A DNA stretch of 64,000 nucleotides. Source: Adiantum capillus-veneris (lineage: Eukaryota; Streptophyta; Polypodiopsida; Polypodiales; Pteridaceae). The notes beneath the pieces are model-generated. The model did not search any database. It was not told the origin of the DNA and was given only the letters and a program-made list of their open reading frames with translations. Position numbers and translations under genes: made by a program. The stretch is from assembly GCA_014529385.2 (NCBI GenBank), contig CM043944.1, positions 47,178,268 to 47,242,267 on the forward strand, written 5' to 3'. Each line of letters opens with the position of its first letter. Positions within the stretch are counted from its first letter, which is position 1. Shown one piece after another: positions 45,991 to 58,346 of the stretch.

Positions 45991-47160
45991 TGCGGCAAGT
46001 GCATGAGTTAGTTGAGAAGGGCATGGTTAGGCCTAGCTCATCTCCATTTTGCTCACCCGTGTTATTAGTGCAAAATAAAGACGGTACATATTGTATGTGT
46101 GTCGACTATAGAGCAGTAAATAGGATCACTATCAATAATAGGTTTCTCGTTCCAGGGTAGAATACCTATTTGATAAGCTACAAGGGTCGACCAACTTTAG
46201 TAGAATTGGCCTAAAAATTGGCTACCATCAAATAAGGATAGTTGATCAAGACATTGTAAAGACCGCATTTCACACTACATTTGGTCTTTACGAATACATT
46301 GTCATGCCTTTTGGCTTGACCAATGCACCAGCCACTTTCAACCGCTTGATGGAGAATCTATTCAGGCCTCATTAAACCTTTACAGGAGTGTTCTTTGATG
46401 ATATTATCATCTACTCTAATTCACTAGACGAACACAAGCAACACCTCCAGGTAATATTTCAAGTCTTAAGAGAGAATAAAATTTATGTTAATGAAAAGAA
46501 AAGTGAATTTTTCTTGCAAGAGATTCAGTATTTAGGTCACATTATCTCTCAAGATGGCATCCAAATGAATCCATCAAAGTTAGAGGTAATAAAAGGATGG
46601 CCTAATCCAAGGAATCTTCATGAACTAAGAAGCCTTATAGGTATGTGTGCATACTATAGACGCTTCATACAAAAGTTTTCACAAATTGCGGGACCATTAC
46701 ATCATCTAACAACTAAAAACGTTAGGTATACATGGTCTACCAAGGAGAACAATGCTTTCAAAAAGCTTAAAGAAAAGCTTATCTCTCAACCTGTGCTTAC
46801 ACTACTGAATCTCTCAAAGCCATTTGAGGTCCAATGTGACGCTTGTGGTGATTGCCTTGGAGCTGTTTTTCTCTAAGAAGGGCACGCCATAGGGGCGCCA
46901 TAGCCTATGAAAGTCGAAGGCTCGACCGTGTTGAGCAATCTCTATGCATATATGAAAAGGAACTCTTTGCAGTTCTACATGCCTACTCATGGAAGCACTA
47001 TTTATTGGGGACTCATTTCATTCTGCAGATAGATCACCAAAGCCTTAAGTACTTCATGACGCAGACCAAGCTCTTCGACAAACAAATGAGGTGGGAAAAT
47101 TTTCTTTTGCAATTTCATTTTCATATTGCTCACATTGCTGGCAAGGATAATTAAGTAGCC
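45991..47160 (+). pseudogene. Gypsy C reverse transcriptase and RNase H
   Basis: RT entry EEIMRQVHELVEKGMVRPSS (about 45980-46150), MPFGLTNAPATFNRLM and the catalytic box VFFDDIIIYSN (about 46390), then YRRFIQKFSQIAGPLHHL and FEVQCDACGDCLGAV, the RNase H start. The second RNase H part (46852-47154) has YEKELFAVLHAYSWKHYLLG and RWENFLLQFHFHIAHIAGKD. Frame breaks occur near 46155, 46375 and 46870. Confidence 0.9.
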
Positions 47161-48398
47161 GATACACTCTCAAGACGGCCGAGAGTGAATGCGGTTTCCA
47201 TAGCAACTCACAATGATCTATCTTCTATGATAGATGAGTACGCTATTGAACCCGATTTTAGAGATGTGATTTCAGCCCTTGCACTCGGGAAGAAAGAGGA
47301 ACCATTTACTTTACAAGATGGTTATCTTCTCTATGGAAATAGACTATGCGTTACTAACTCACTACGTGAGAAAGTAATGTATGAATCTCATGCTCCTCCT
47401 TATGCGGGTCATAGAGGGATCCAGTCTACCCTAAAAGCGATTGAAACATATTTCTATTGGCCTGCCATGAAATAAAACATACAAGATTTTGTTTCTAAAT
47501 GTGTGGTATGCCAAAAGACGAAGTTTGATAGAGGAAAGCAACTTGGATTGCTCCAACCTTTGCCAATCCCTAATTCACCATGGGAGAGCGTATCCATGGA
47601 TTTTATCTTTGGATTGCCTAAGTCTATCCATGGGAATACGGGAATATGGACTATAGTAGACAGGTTCAGTAAACAAGCTCATTTTATACCTGTCAAAAAG
47701 ACTATCAAAGCCCATCAAATGGCAACCCTCTTCATATCACAAATCTTCAAGTACCATGGCTTGCCAATGTCCATAGTGTCAGATAGAGATCCTAGAATGA
47801 CCAATAATTTATGGAAGGGTCTCTTTGAGAACTTAGGGACAAGGCTCAGGCTTCTCTTCGGCCTATCACCCCCAAACGGATGGCCAAAGTGAAATAGCTA
47901 ACCTAAAAATTCTTGATCTACTAAAAGCCTATGTAACGAAAGTAGATCAAAGGTCCCAATGGGAGAAGTACTTACCCTTAGTGGAGTATGCATACAATAA
48001 TATTGTACATACTTCCACGGGAAAATCACCTTTCGAGGTAATTGAGGGAAGATCAAAAAGTCCCCTGCTACTTAAGGTACACGGGAAGATCTTCGTTGCA
48101 GATGAGTATAGTCGAGACCTACAAGAATTTATCCAAAATATTAAGGATGCTATCTCTATCTCACAGCAAAGACAAAAGGTTGCTACTGATAAACACAGAA
48201 GAGCCCAAGCCTTTAAAGAAAATGATTGCGTCTTACTTAAATTTCCCAAGGCTTGAGTAAGGCACACGATGAGCAAGAATCCTATGGGACACCAAAAGTA
48301 CTATGCTAAGTTAGCAAAAAGGTACTATCGTCCCTTCCAGATTCTTAGACCAATCAATAAGATGGCCTATCAACTCAAGTTGCCCAGCCATTGGCTCA
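47161..48398 (+). pseudogene. Gypsy C integrase
   Basis: Zinc domain HAPPYAGHRGIQSTLKAIET and KCVVCQKTKFDRGKQ with intact Cys pair, core SMDFIFGLPKSIHGNTGIW, IVSDRDPRMTNNLWKGLFEN, then a frameshift in the NGWPK/GQSE region near 47870, where the catalytic Glu lies. The end of the integrase is at 47981-48256, and 48257-48398 encodes YYAKLAKRYYRPFQILRPIN in another frame. A stop at 47473-47475 interrupts the zinc domain. Confidence 0.9.
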
Positions 48399-49236
48399 GG
48401 CTTACAAAGCAAGACTGGATAATTGGTAGATAATGGAACATAGATGGCTAACTTATCCTAACGCAGAATGTGAAAAGCTATGGTTGGAAATGTGAAAAAA
48501 GTTGAGTGAGACTGCTCAAACTCTTATGGAGCCTCCATCAAAAATGCCCATCCAAGAGAGAATAGTTCCTCAGCCATCTACAAGCTTGACAATCTGAGCT
48601 GACACAAGCCAGAAGGATGTAACAAATCAAGTAGCTCAGAACATCATATATAACTCTCTCTACTACATACCGCCTAATGTGCCAGAATTTAGAGACAATT
48701 GGTCAAAAGAACTTTGGAAGATGGTCAGGAAATCAAGAGATGAGAATTGAAATGAAGGGACAACACCCATTACAGATGTGGATCTTAAAAAATGCATGAG
48801 TGATATTGACATTCAATCTATGTATGGTGATCAAGGTACAGAGAAATTAGAGGATAGTCGAGAGGAGGCCTTTAAGGAGTTAGCTCCCTACTTGGGTCCT
48901 TACAAAGGAAAATCTGATTTATGGTCCTGCCATCACAACGAGGGGCCCTACAAACAATCATAGATTCTCAAGGGTTGCAATAAATTATGTCCACACCAAT
49001 GAGAGCCACTCTAACGGTGGCAGAACTGCTGAAAATCATACCACATATGTGGAATGATGTTGAAAAATGTCTTGAGACAATGGGCATAAAAAAACTAGTT
49101 ACTTTGGACCTTGAAATAGATAAGTGGAACCAACCCAAAAAGAGCACCAAACTAGTTTCCATAAACAAGGTTGGGGATTACTACAAAGGAGAAGAAGGAA
49201 ATACCACACTGCCCATAGAGCCAAGGAGTAGAAACC

Positions 49237-49898
49237 ACTGCTATCTTGGATATTGGAGCGGGGGTTTCCATCGCTACAAAATTAATTAGGGAGAAATGGG
49301 AAAAACCTATCCTTAGGAAAATGGATAAAACTACAATTAGCTAATGGCCATATTGCAAAGCCTATCAAAATTCTAGAACAAATAATGATGACTTCTTGTG
49401 GAATCGAGTATGAACATATGTTTGCTATACTAGATTTTGGTACTGAGAATAACTATGATGTTTCTAGGAAGACCATTCATGTGCCACTTAAAGATGGTTC
49501 AAGACTATGGTTATGATTATACGCCACATTGAGACCACTACACTATCAACTTGAATGACCATAGCTACATAGATGTACAAAGAACACCCGTAGAAGATTT
49601 TGATTCTGCAACAACTGCTACAAAGTGGGAAGTACTTGCATGGTTGAATTCTAAAGCTCACATGTGGATGTGTTGAGCTTCTGACTATGACAGTTTGTTC
49701 AAGGACAAAAACAAGAAAGAAAGAGCATTTGAGGATCCAGACTCTATACCTGAGCCTTTTCCTGAAGAGAGAATGGCCACCTTGGATGTGTGTGTCAATG
49801 AAATCACACCCACCCCAAAGTTTTGCGAAGAGAGTGTCTTAGATTTAGTTCACTTATGCATGATTAGAGTGAATCCAAGTAGAGTTCACCAGAAATAA
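49237..49898 (+). pseudogene. Protease region of the Tat/Athila-like gypsy
   Basis: TAILDIGAGVSIATKLIREK places Asp-Ile-Gly where retropepsins have Asp-Ser/Thr-Gly. Downstream FAILDFGTENNYDV and a GRPF-like continuation match the conserved flap and C-terminal motifs of gypsy protease, in broken frames. The open piece 49695-49898 is linker. Confidence 0.6.
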
Positions 49899-51057
49899 TC
49901 AAGATTGGGAAAGTGAACCCAAAACTGAGGACCGAAGTGCATTGTTTGCGTATCCAGGATGGGATTTCTATTAGAGATCTTACCATGGAAAGGGATTCAG
50001 GTCACACCTTGGAGCAAAATAAGGAATCAAGTGATGAATGTTATTATGACACCCTTGATGCTCAGAGATATAAGGAGCTTAGTGCAAATGATGAAAAATG
50101 AGAAGGTCATGAGAGTGATATTGAAACAAAACCTGAAAATTTCTTTGACTTTCCAAATCAGAGACCCAGAAGACAACAACACTATAGAAACAAATGCACA
50201 CAACAAAAGGGATGAGAAATAATCCAGTGCCACATATTGAGGAGAAACAATCGTACTTGAGATTAGTGGGAGCTCATGAGAACACCTTCTCAGTCAAACA
50301 AACCAAAATAAAAAAAGGAACAACCAACAAAACTACCTAAAGACGCATCAAATATAGGGGATGCTGCTAGTGAACCTAAATGGACCAAGGTTGAACGTAA
50401 TAAGAAATAAAGTGAACTAAAACAAACATTGAAAGAGGTTTGGACAGTAGAATTGGAAAGTGACAACAAAAATGGGGAAGAATCAAGGAAAGACGGAATA
50501 CGTGTACCCTCACATTATGAGAAGTACATTATTCAAGATCGCAAAATCATCGTTGAACAGCCAATGAGGGAGAAGACTGAACCAGGAAACTCATATGATG
50601 GACCTGAGGATGCTAAGAGAAAATATTTAGCAGAACCCAGAGAAGAACCTAAACCTGCTTATATTGCTACTGATTTAGCACCAAGCGAGGAAGAGCTGCT
50701 GATTCAAACCAGAGAATCACCATCATCAAGGAAGGCAGAGAAAAAAGAGATGGAGACCATTCCAAAAGGTTAAGATTGCTAAGTTAATGTCACATGATGG
50801 CAAGTCAGGATGTAAGCTAAGTGACTATCATGCCCCAAAAAACACGAAACTTTCCTTGTTTACGAAAGTGAAATGAGTGAATGTTCATAAAGTCACAATA
50901 AAAGGCGGAAAACCAAATTCAATTTGATAGAGACCAACCAGTGAAAGCATGTGCCAGTAATAAAGGCAACCACATGTAATCATGCATAGATGAGCAATAA
51001 CGTAGATTACAATCAGCCAGTGGGGACCCACCTAAAGAGAAAGATCATTTCCATAGA

Positions 51058-51790
51058 GTGATTGCAAAGGCGCTCAAGGAGTGTAAGGATCTATTTTCAT
51101 GGTCTTATAAGGACTTGAAAGGAGTTGATACTACCATCTGTCAGCATAAAATTGCTCTAACTCCTAATGCTAATCCAAGCAAACAATGCTCTTATACCTT
51201 CAATGAAACATTTGTAAAAAAAATCAAAGAGGAAGTTGACAAACTAAAGGGAGTTCAATTCATCTATGAACTTGAGCACATAGATTGGGGATCCCCAATT
51301 GTGGTGGTACCTAAGAAGAATGGCAAATTAAGAGTGCACGTCAATCTTAAAAAAGTGAACGCAGATACTATCCACAAACAATTATCCTCTTCCTATCATT
51401 GATCATGTTTTGGAAAGAGTAGTAGGAAAACGTGCATATAGTTTTTTGGATGGATTTTCAGGTTACAATCAAATGGCGATTAAACCTGAAGATCAGCACA
51501 AAACAACTTTTTGTGATTGAATGTGACATGTTTCCTTGCGAGTGATACCTTTTGGGTTGACAAATGTACCAACCACCTTCGAAAGGCTTACGACTCATGC
51601 TTTCAAAGAATACTTGTGCATATTTTTAGAAATCTATATGGATGACTTATGTGTGCACTCAATGTTATATGCAAAAACCATATAGAACATCTAAAAAAGA
51701 TATTTGGAAAATGCCGCACCTATCGGATCCACTTGAATTTGGAAAAATGTGCTTTCATGGCTAGACATGGCAGGATCCTGGGGTATATTG
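51058..51790 (+). pseudogene. RT of the Tat/Athila-like gypsy, N-terminal half
   Basis: The open part is 51058-51402 (IAKALKECKDLFSWSYKDLK, then VVVPKKNGKLRVHVNLKKVN). Frameshifted continuation encodes the FTNVPTTF-type segment and the catalytic box YMDDLCVHS (about 51638), then LEKCAFMARHGRILGYIV. It overlaps in content with 60360-60640, so two copies or a duplicated segment are present. Confidence 0.82.
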
Positions 51791-51800
51791 TGTTAACCGA

Positions 51801-52368
51801 GCCGATGGCAGTTCACAAAAGTTGCTAAAGGTCCAAGCCTTATGAATGCACATCAAAGATGAATACAAATAAGTAGTGAAGATTGGACTTACACATTTTT
51901 CACATTTTTTTTGAAATGGCCATGTATTGTAATTTCTAGATTTATTTCAAGCCATCATAATATTTGTAATGTGTTACGGGATCAATGAGAGTTCCAAGCT
52001 ATAAAGAATAGGTCCAATAGTGTGCCTAGGTTGCATTTTCAGTAAGTTGTGGAGCCCTAAAGGCCTTGGGTGCCTGGACGTTGCATATTTTTACCCTAGG
52101 TATATAAGACAGTATCTAAATGGAATTAGAGTTCTCATTCTCATTTGTTGAGACCACTCTTTAGTGAGAAATCATGAGCTATGTGGCTATGGAGTCCTTG
52201 AGCTTCTCCTTGCTCATGTGACTTGATTAATACTAATCAATGTTTAATTCTCTTTCACTATGCCACTCTCATACTCTCTATGATTGTCTATGATGCTTTG
52301 ATTAGCTTGATCTTAACATTAGTGGATAATCTCGCTCTTATCTTGTGTGATTGCCCTCTAGTCTTTGT
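51801..52368 (+). repeat. LTR-like non-coding sequence, left of Copia-3
   Basis: No coding sequence. A TATA box (TATATAAG, 52101-52108) and a transcript-like region follow. Together with 59986-60336 across Copia-3 this could be one LTR of the Tat/Athila-like element; the assignment is inference. Confidence 0.4.
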
Positions 52369-52595
52369 TGTTACCATATACATGTGTTAGTGATGTGTGT
52401 GAACACACTAGGACCGTCGGGGCATTTTTTTCCCTCTTTAGGATGTTTTTTCCCCGTGTATTGTATATAAGCCCATCACTCTAGGGCTATCTATCTTTCC
52501 ATTGCACACTAAGTAATACACTCTCTGTTGTGTTCCTTGAGCTTCCTTTGTCTTCTCCAAGCTGTGTGTGTTTCCCTGCAACCCTAGTTCCAACA
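52369..52595 (+). repeat. Copia-3 5' LTR (227 bp)
   Basis: TGTTACCATATACATGTG to CCAACA, with TATA-like TGTATATAAG near 52464. Adjacent PBS on the right. Confidence 0.93.
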
Positions 52596-52959
52596 ATTGG
52601 TATCAGAGCAGGTTGCGTCCTCCCAGGCTTAGTCGCCAACAGCTCCAGCACACGCCCGCTCACTTTCTTTGATTTCAGTGATCTTTGGCGAGCGTTCGCA
52701 GGTCAACAAAAATTTTGGGTGAGCTCATTGAGTTCAATCTACTCAAATTTTTTATTGGGCTCATTTCGGCCTCCGTTTTCACTACAGGCAGTACTGCACA
52801 TGCTATTTTGTCATTTTATGCAAAATTTTTGTTAGTGCCGTTTTCTGCATAACTAGTCCCTTACAATCTTCTATGGTTTGTGCTATATAGCATGTGTTGT
52901 TCCCGCTTTGTTTCTTCTCTTTTTTTGAGCAATTTTCACATCAGGTGCAGCATTTACCA

Positions 52960-53199
52960 TGGCTGACAACAACACAGATGTGTTCAAGATGTTTGCTGAT
53001 GAGAACAAATTGGATGGGGACAATTATCCTATGTGGGCTTACATGATACAATATATTTTTGTGTCAAAGGGCATCTAAAATATTGTGCCGAGTATTGATG
53101 TAAGTCCTGCTTTTGAGGATGTAGGCAATGTTGAGGATGTTGCAGGTCTTGCTGCAAGGATTGCTGCTGTTAGAGTTGTTTTGCCTACGGTAGAACAAT
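52960..53199 (+). pseudogene. Copia-3 gag, N-terminal part
   Basis: MADNNTDVFKMFADENKLDG followed by DNYPMWAYMIQ is the family gag start. An in-frame TAA near 53078 interrupts it, and Copia-4 cuts it at 53200. The gag continues at 58347. Confidence 0.88.
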
Positions 53200-53508
53200 T
53201 GATGAGCGCGCAGCAGTGTGTGCAAGTGATAGAGCACGCGAAGAAGTGTTGGGCTTGTGCTTTGGAGAGGGACGAAGGCCTACAGAGCAAAGGGCGCTAG
53301 GGAACGAAGAAGAAGAGGGAGAGAGAGAGAGAGAGCGCTACACGATTTGGGAAGGGAATAAGTTAGTGAGAAAATGGGCTTAATTCCCCTTTATTAAAAG
53401 CATAGGACCAATTTAAAGTTAGTGTCCAAGTTCAATGTGAACTTGGACAAAGGTTAATAACCTTTAAAACTATACACAAATGGGGCCATTTGGGCCTTTA
53501 ACCCAACA
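53200..53508 (-). repeat. Copia-4 3' LTR (309 bp)
   Basis: Plus strand TGATGAGCGCG to ACCCAACA. It is similar to the other LTR and contains 13 bp more, mainly in AATGTGAACTTGGACA-type and GA-repeat differences. Confidence 0.92.
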
Positions 53509-53543
53509 ACCTCCCACTTAAAGGCATAAATGGCGCCTTAAAG

Positions 53544-54416
53544 CTACGTGACTCCCACCATATGTATGCATAGCTGATGTTGTGCTTTGGATAAGCACTC
53601 AGTGAGAGCATCTGCTGGATTTTGTGATGTATGGACCTTAACCAATGTAATAAGTCCATCCTCAAGCACTTCTCGAATGAAGTGATACTGCACATCAATA
53701 TGCTTTTTGCGTGCATGAAACATGGCATTCTTTGCCAAACATATGGCACTCTGGCTATCACAACCAAGCATAGGTGCCTTGGCAGGCAAACCAAACTCAC
53801 TGCATAGACGTGCTAACCAAATAGCTTCTTTAGAAGCCTCAGTTGGCTGAAATATATTCAGCCTCTGTAGTATACAAAGCAATGATCTTTTGCAATCTAG
53901 AACACCATGAAACAACACCTCCCGCAAGAGTAAACACATAGCCACTTGTGGATTTCCGTGTGTCCACATCACCAGCCATGTCAGAGTCACAAAATCACTT
54001 CAACTCCAATGGTCCTTTACCATAGCAGAGGCATTTGTTTTTAGTCCCTTTCAAGTACCTCATAATGGACTTCACTGCATCCCAATGCAACCTACCTAGA
54101 TTAGCCATAAACCAGCTCTCACAACTCCCACTACATGGGCTATGTCAGGCCTAGTAGCAACCATAGCATACATAAGTGAACCACAAGCTGAACTGTAAGG
54201 CACACTTTGCATGTCATTGGCTTCTTCCTTTGACTTGGGGCAATCATCCTTGGAGATTTTGATATATGGCTGTAATGGCATGCCAAGAGGCCTTGCTTCA
54301 GCCATGTTAAATATGTCCACCACCTCTTCAATGTACTTTTCTTGCGACAAATACAATGTGCGCTGGTCCCTTTGCCTTTCTAATACACACTCCAAGTATA
54401 TGTTCAGCTGCCCCAA
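53544..54416 (-). pseudogene. Copia-4 RNase H and RT connection
   Basis: 53544-53990 has CDSQSAICLAKNAMFHARKK and HIDVQYHFIREVLEDGLIT, the copia RNase H end. 54096-54416 holds the post-RT segment with YLSQEKYIEEVVDIFNMAEA, VPYSSACGSLMYAMVATRPD and IAHVVGVV. A frameshift joins them near 53990-54100. Confidence 0.88.
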
Positions 54417-54717
54417 GGTCTTTCATTGAAAATACAGATTTCAGCTGCCCTTTAAGAGCATCAACAGTGCTTCTTTTCTTTGCATCTATCAACGTATCAT
54501 CCACATAGAGCACAAGAATGATAGGGATGCCATCCTCATCACGTTTGGTATACAAACAATGGTCTGCATGGCTTCTTTTGTAACCATGTTTGATCATGAA
54601 ACGGTCAAACTTCTTGTACCATTGTCTACATGATTGTTTCAACCCATACAAGCTTCTATTGAGCATACATACCAAATGTTCCCTGCTGGGAATAACAAAA
54701 CCCTCGGGTTGCTTCAT
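54328..54717 (-). pseudogene. Copia-4 reverse transcriptase, C-terminal half
   Basis: MKQPEGFVIPSREHLVCMLN, then SLYGLKQSCRQWYKKFDRFM and the catalytic box LVLYVDDTLID. The RT N-terminal half (the KWVFK and FLNG region) is absent: the linker ending in NVDHWVR is joined here at about 54722, with a short GAGGT-type homology at the junction. Confidence 0.9.
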
Positions 54718-55712
54718 GTAACCTCACCCAATGATCCACATTATCCGGAAATGGGTTTACATCAGGTGGCATGATAAAATCATCAACAATGGGCTGTTGT
54801 ACATCATTTACAGCATCATTTTTAGCATTGTTTTGTGGCTGCAAATGCCCTTCAGGAGCCTCAATTTGCTGCCCAACATCTTCTGGCTCAAACACCATTG
54901 GATCATCTACATTTTTAGCCATATGTGGTGCATCTTGAGGGTCAAAAATAGGCCTAGCATGTGGCTGGTCATGCTGAAATTTGACCCTTTTATGGTCATG
55001 CTTTGAGGCACAATAGTTTAGAAGTAGCCTTGCCTCATTGAAAACAACATCCCGGCTACGTATAACCCTTTTGAGCTGAGGTAACCAAATCCTGTAACTC
55101 ATTTCGCCTTCTTCACCATATCCCATGAAAAGGCCTTTAATGGACTTGGCATCTAGTTTACTTCTCAACTCAGGTCTAACATGCACAAAAGCCTCGCAAC
55201 CAAAAATGCATAAGTGATCATATGAAGCAGGCTTGCCAGACGAAACCTCTTTAGGGATGTCACCTTTCAAAGACATGTGAGGGGATCGATTGCATATATG
55301 GACTGCAGTTTTCAAAGCTTCTCCCCAAAATCCATGAGAGAGATTAGCTGTGGACAGCGCATCTCACCCTCGCACAAAGTGTCATATTGAATCTTTCAGC
55401 CACTCCTTTAGAAGAGGGGCTGTATGGCACAATAAGCTCCCTCTTAATGCCCAAATTTTCACAAAATTTGTTAAATTTAGCACTTGTGAACTCCCCCCAA
55501 TTGTCTATACGCAAGCATTTTAGCTTTCTACCTGTTTGGGTGGTCACAAATGCATGAAATTTCTTAAACGCAGCAAAGGCTTTATCCTTAGATTTAAGCA
55601 AATAAATGCAAATTTTCCTAGAATGATCATCTACAAAGGAGACAAAATAGCATGCACCTCCCATAGACTTAGTAGGCATGCTACATACATCAAAATGTAC
55701 AAGATCAATCAC
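54656..55712 (-). pseudogene. Copia-4 integrase and linker
   Basis: 55344-55712: LVHFDVCSMPTKSMGGACYF, SFVDDHSRKICIYLLKSKDK, LRIDNWGEFTSAKFNKFCEN and YSPSSKGVAERFNMTL carry the D, D and E positions. 54656-55315: ICNRSPHMSL, HLCIFGCEAFVHVRPELRSK and KGLFMGYGEEGEMSYRIWLP, the copia integrase C-terminus, followed by an acidic linker. A frameshift lies near 55340. Confidence 0.9.
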
Positions 55713-56356
55713 ATAAGATCAAGCACACAAGATTTACGAGAGACACCAGAGTAATAGGAACGCTTTACTTGCTTGCCATATTGACATTCATTACAAAATT
55801 CAAGCTTTGTGCCTTTAGCATCAAGCTTGTTCAAAGTACAAAGCTTAGAAAGGCCCTTTTGGCTTATATGGCCAAGTCTCTTGTGCCACAACTCCATGTG
55901 AGAGTTAATTTCAGTCAATGCAATAAACTTGCCCAACACGGCCTTTCCATGCATGCAGTAAAGTGTCCCTTTCTTTGTGCCCTTTACAATCAGCCTTGAG
56001 CCTTTAGTCATTTTCCATGATCCTCTCTCAAACAAGATGATGTAACCATGCATATCCATCTAACCAACAGAAAGCAGACTCTTCTTCATTCACGACACAT
56101 ATCTAACATCATGCAAGACAAGCTCATTTGTGCCATCTACTATGGAGAGATGCACAGTGACAATACCCTCAATGGAACATGCATGATTGTTTCCAAGTTA
56201 TACATGGACATTCTTGCCAGCATCAAAAGTAGAGAAACACTCCTTGATAGGAGTCACATGAAATGAAGCACCGGAATCAACTATCCAAGTCTGGGATAAT
56301 GCATCATTGACAGTCAACAAAGCATCAATAAGATCACTCTTGGTGATCTGCATGTC
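55709..56356 (-). pseudogene. Copia-4 protease and GAG-pre-integrase
   Basis: The protease active site is WIVDSGASFHVTPIKE near 56240-56290 (canonical Asp-Ser-Gly). The GAG-pre-integrase HHCC region HMELWHKRLGHISQKGLSKL, then CNECQYGKQVKRSYY, lies in 55709-56059. A TAG near 56090 and a frame end at 55709 interrupt it. Confidence 0.87.
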
Positions 56357-57322
56357 CTATGAATGAACATTAAGAGAGGCATCAAGGTCATAAGCATCAT
56401 CATCTGACAAAGTGTCACACAAGATGTCCTCTACATCTGACAGCTCCTCAATCACAACACTAGAAGCCACATTGGCCTTCTCTTTGTCCTTTGAGCTATC
56501 CTGTGCATCTGTCTTGACTTGCTTCTTCTCTTTCTTTTTGCCTCCGCCTTTCTTTTTCCGTTCTAACTCGGCTTTGTAGTACCTGCAATCGGGTTTCTTG
56601 TGACCTTTCCTGCCACACTGATAGCAAGTCACATCACCCTTGCCTTTGCTGGCATTTCCCCTTTCCTTACTCTTACTCTTACTCCTTTGTGCATAGACAT
56701 TCTTCTTCTCTGTCGTGCCTCTAACCATGTTGGCAGAGCTACCTCCCTCTCCACTGCCTCCTAATTTCCTCATTCAAGATAGAACCCCTAACACCATCAG
56801 AGGGCAAATTGGGGTTATTCGACAATGAAACCATCAATGTTTTCCATGAATTAGGTAAGGTCATAAGCAAGAAGATAGCTTTCAGCTTATTATCAAAAGG
56901 AGGCAAACGTGAATCTTGTAACTGTGACAAAGTACCTGCAAACAACGACAAGTGCTTTGCAACGCTCTTGGACTCATCTAGTTGCATGCCAACAAGTTTT
57001 CGCATCAAATGCACTTGGTTGACAAGCGTTGTATTCTCATACATCCCCTGTAACTTCTCCCACACATCAAAAGCACTTGTGATACCTTTCAAATCAATGA
57101 CTGTATCATCGGTCATGGCCATTTTAATGTATGTAACTGCCTTCCTGTTCAGGCTAACCCATGCTTCATCCGTAATATTCTATGGCTTTACCTGTTCAAG
57201 TGTCCCTTCACAATCCTTAAGAAATAGGATTCCCTCGATCCTGTCTTTCCAAAGGTCGAACCTGTTCCATCGAACCTCCTAATCTCGAAGAGATTCTTCA
57301 CATCCGAAGAAGATGAGGCCAT
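56357..57322 (-). pseudogene. Copia-4 gag with CCHC knuckle
   Basis: ATG at 57322 (MASSSDVKNLFEIRRF-type start). The core is FDVWEKLQGMYENTTLVNQV, then MRKLVGMQLDESKSVAKHLS and LLMTLPNSWKTLMVSLSNNP, the copia gag-polypeptide (UBN2) family. 56357-56773 has CYQCGRKGHKKPDC (CX2CX4HX4C) and a Lys-rich stretch. At least two frameshifts (near 56750 and 57125) are present. Confidence 0.9.
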
Positions 57323-58045
57323 AGTTGCACGAATAAGAGGGCTAGTATGCTAAATTTTTGGGCAAAATGCACAAAAATCGGAGTATAACCTCACAGGAGT
57401 GTGCACTACAGCTCCAAATGGTCACATGAGCAATTTGGGTCAAAATGGGTCGATTTAGGCACAAAAAACAATTTCTGAAATTTATGTGCAGGAAATTTCA
57501 GCGAGTGAATTTGTGCTCAAAAACAACAATTTTAGTAGCCTCACAAAACATACATAAGGCTAATGCACAGCCTTTAGAAGCATGTATGAGCAAAAGCCCC
57601 AATTTGTAGCATCAAATTACACAAAATTGAGCCACAAATGGTCATACATAGCCAAAACTTGTCAAATGTGTGTAGATTGCATCAATTTTCACTTCCCCCA
57701 ACGTAGACACATCAAAAATACACTTGCAAAAAACCTGCGTAAATTTGAAATTTACTGAAAACACCTGTTTTGGGACCTGTTTTTCGGCAATTTCTTTGTT
57801 TTTGAGTAGCGGGGACCTAGCAAAGATGTTCCCACATCTTAATACATGATTTGCAAAACCTGTATTTTGCTGTCATAACCTGTAATTTGCTGATTTTGAC
57901 CTAATTACAACCTGTTTTAGGTCAATTTGACTTGCCGGGAGTCCTCTAGTGTCCGGGAACGAGTCCGCGTGAAAGTTGACCTCCTTGGCTAAAAATCAAC
58001 GTTTGCAGGTTTGGGAGAAAACCCTAATTTGGCTCTGATACCAGC
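57323..58045 (-). other. Copia-4 leader and PBS
   Basis: About 700 bp of AT-rich non-coding leader with no open frame. PBS (minus-strand TGGTATCAGAGC) at 58032-58043, three bases from the LTR. Confidence 0.85.
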
Positions 58046-58341
58046 TGATGAGCGCGCAACAGTGTGTGCAAGTGATAGAGCAAGCGAAGAAGTGCAGGGC
58101 TTGTGCTTTGGAGAGGGGCGAAGGCCTGTAGAGCAGAGGGCGCTAGGGAACGAGGAAGAAGAGGGAGAGAGAGAGAGTGCTACACGATTTGGGAAGGAAA
58201 TAAGTTAGTGAGCAAATGGGCTCACTTTCCCTTTATTAAAAGTATAGGACCAATTTAAAGTTAGTGGCCAAGTTCACATTCAAAGGTTAATAACCTTTAA
58301 AACTATACACAAAGGGGGCCATTTGGGCCTTTAACCCAACA
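58046..58341 (-). repeat. Copia-4 5' LTR (296 bp)
   Basis: Same ends as 53200-53508 and followed by the target duplication ACAAT. The moderate LTR divergence implies an insertion that is not very recent. Confidence 0.92.
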
Positions 58342-58346
58342 ACAAT

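Larger units (their letters stand above)
29456..48398 (+). mobile_element. Gypsy copy C: chromovirus with a split 5' LTR
   Basis: 5' LTR 29456-30072 plus 42389-43381 (interrupted by the 12.3-kb transposon), PBS TGGTATTAGAGC (43383-43394), leader, gag, zinc knuckle, protease, RT, RNase H and integrase, all on the plus strand. The chromodomain, polypurine tract and 3' LTR are missing; sequence switches to another gypsy lineage near 48398. Many stops and frameshifts are present. Confidence 0.92.
48399..51800 (+). mobile_element. Second gypsy lineage (Tat/Athila-like), gag to RT remnants
   Basis: After copy C the sequence changes to a different gypsy element. It has an unrecognised gag-like region (48580-49230), a protease-like block (49237-49560), an acidic linker (49695-50773) and the RT start (51058-51402 and on to about 51790). 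The RT entry, FSWSYKDLKGVDTTICQHKI, is typical of the Tat/Athila side of Ty3/gypsy. Many stops are present. Confidence 0.75.
53200..58341 (-). mobile_element. Copia-4: nearly full-length Ty1/copia element of another lineage
   Basis: LTRs 53200-53508 and 58046-58341, flanked by a perfect 5-bp duplication ACAAT (53195-53199 and 58342-58346). Minus-strand order is PBS TGGTATCAGAGC (58032-58043), leader, gag, CCHC knuckle, protease, integrase, RT and RNase H, with a polypurine tract near 53510-53520 (AAGTGGGAGG). The N-terminal half of RT is deleted and there are frameshifts. Unrelated in sequence to Copia-1, -2 and -3. Confidence 0.93.

Noticed and set aside
53075-53300. Independent small gene across 53085-53300
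   Set aside because: It is Copia-3 gag reading into the inserted Copia-4 LTR.
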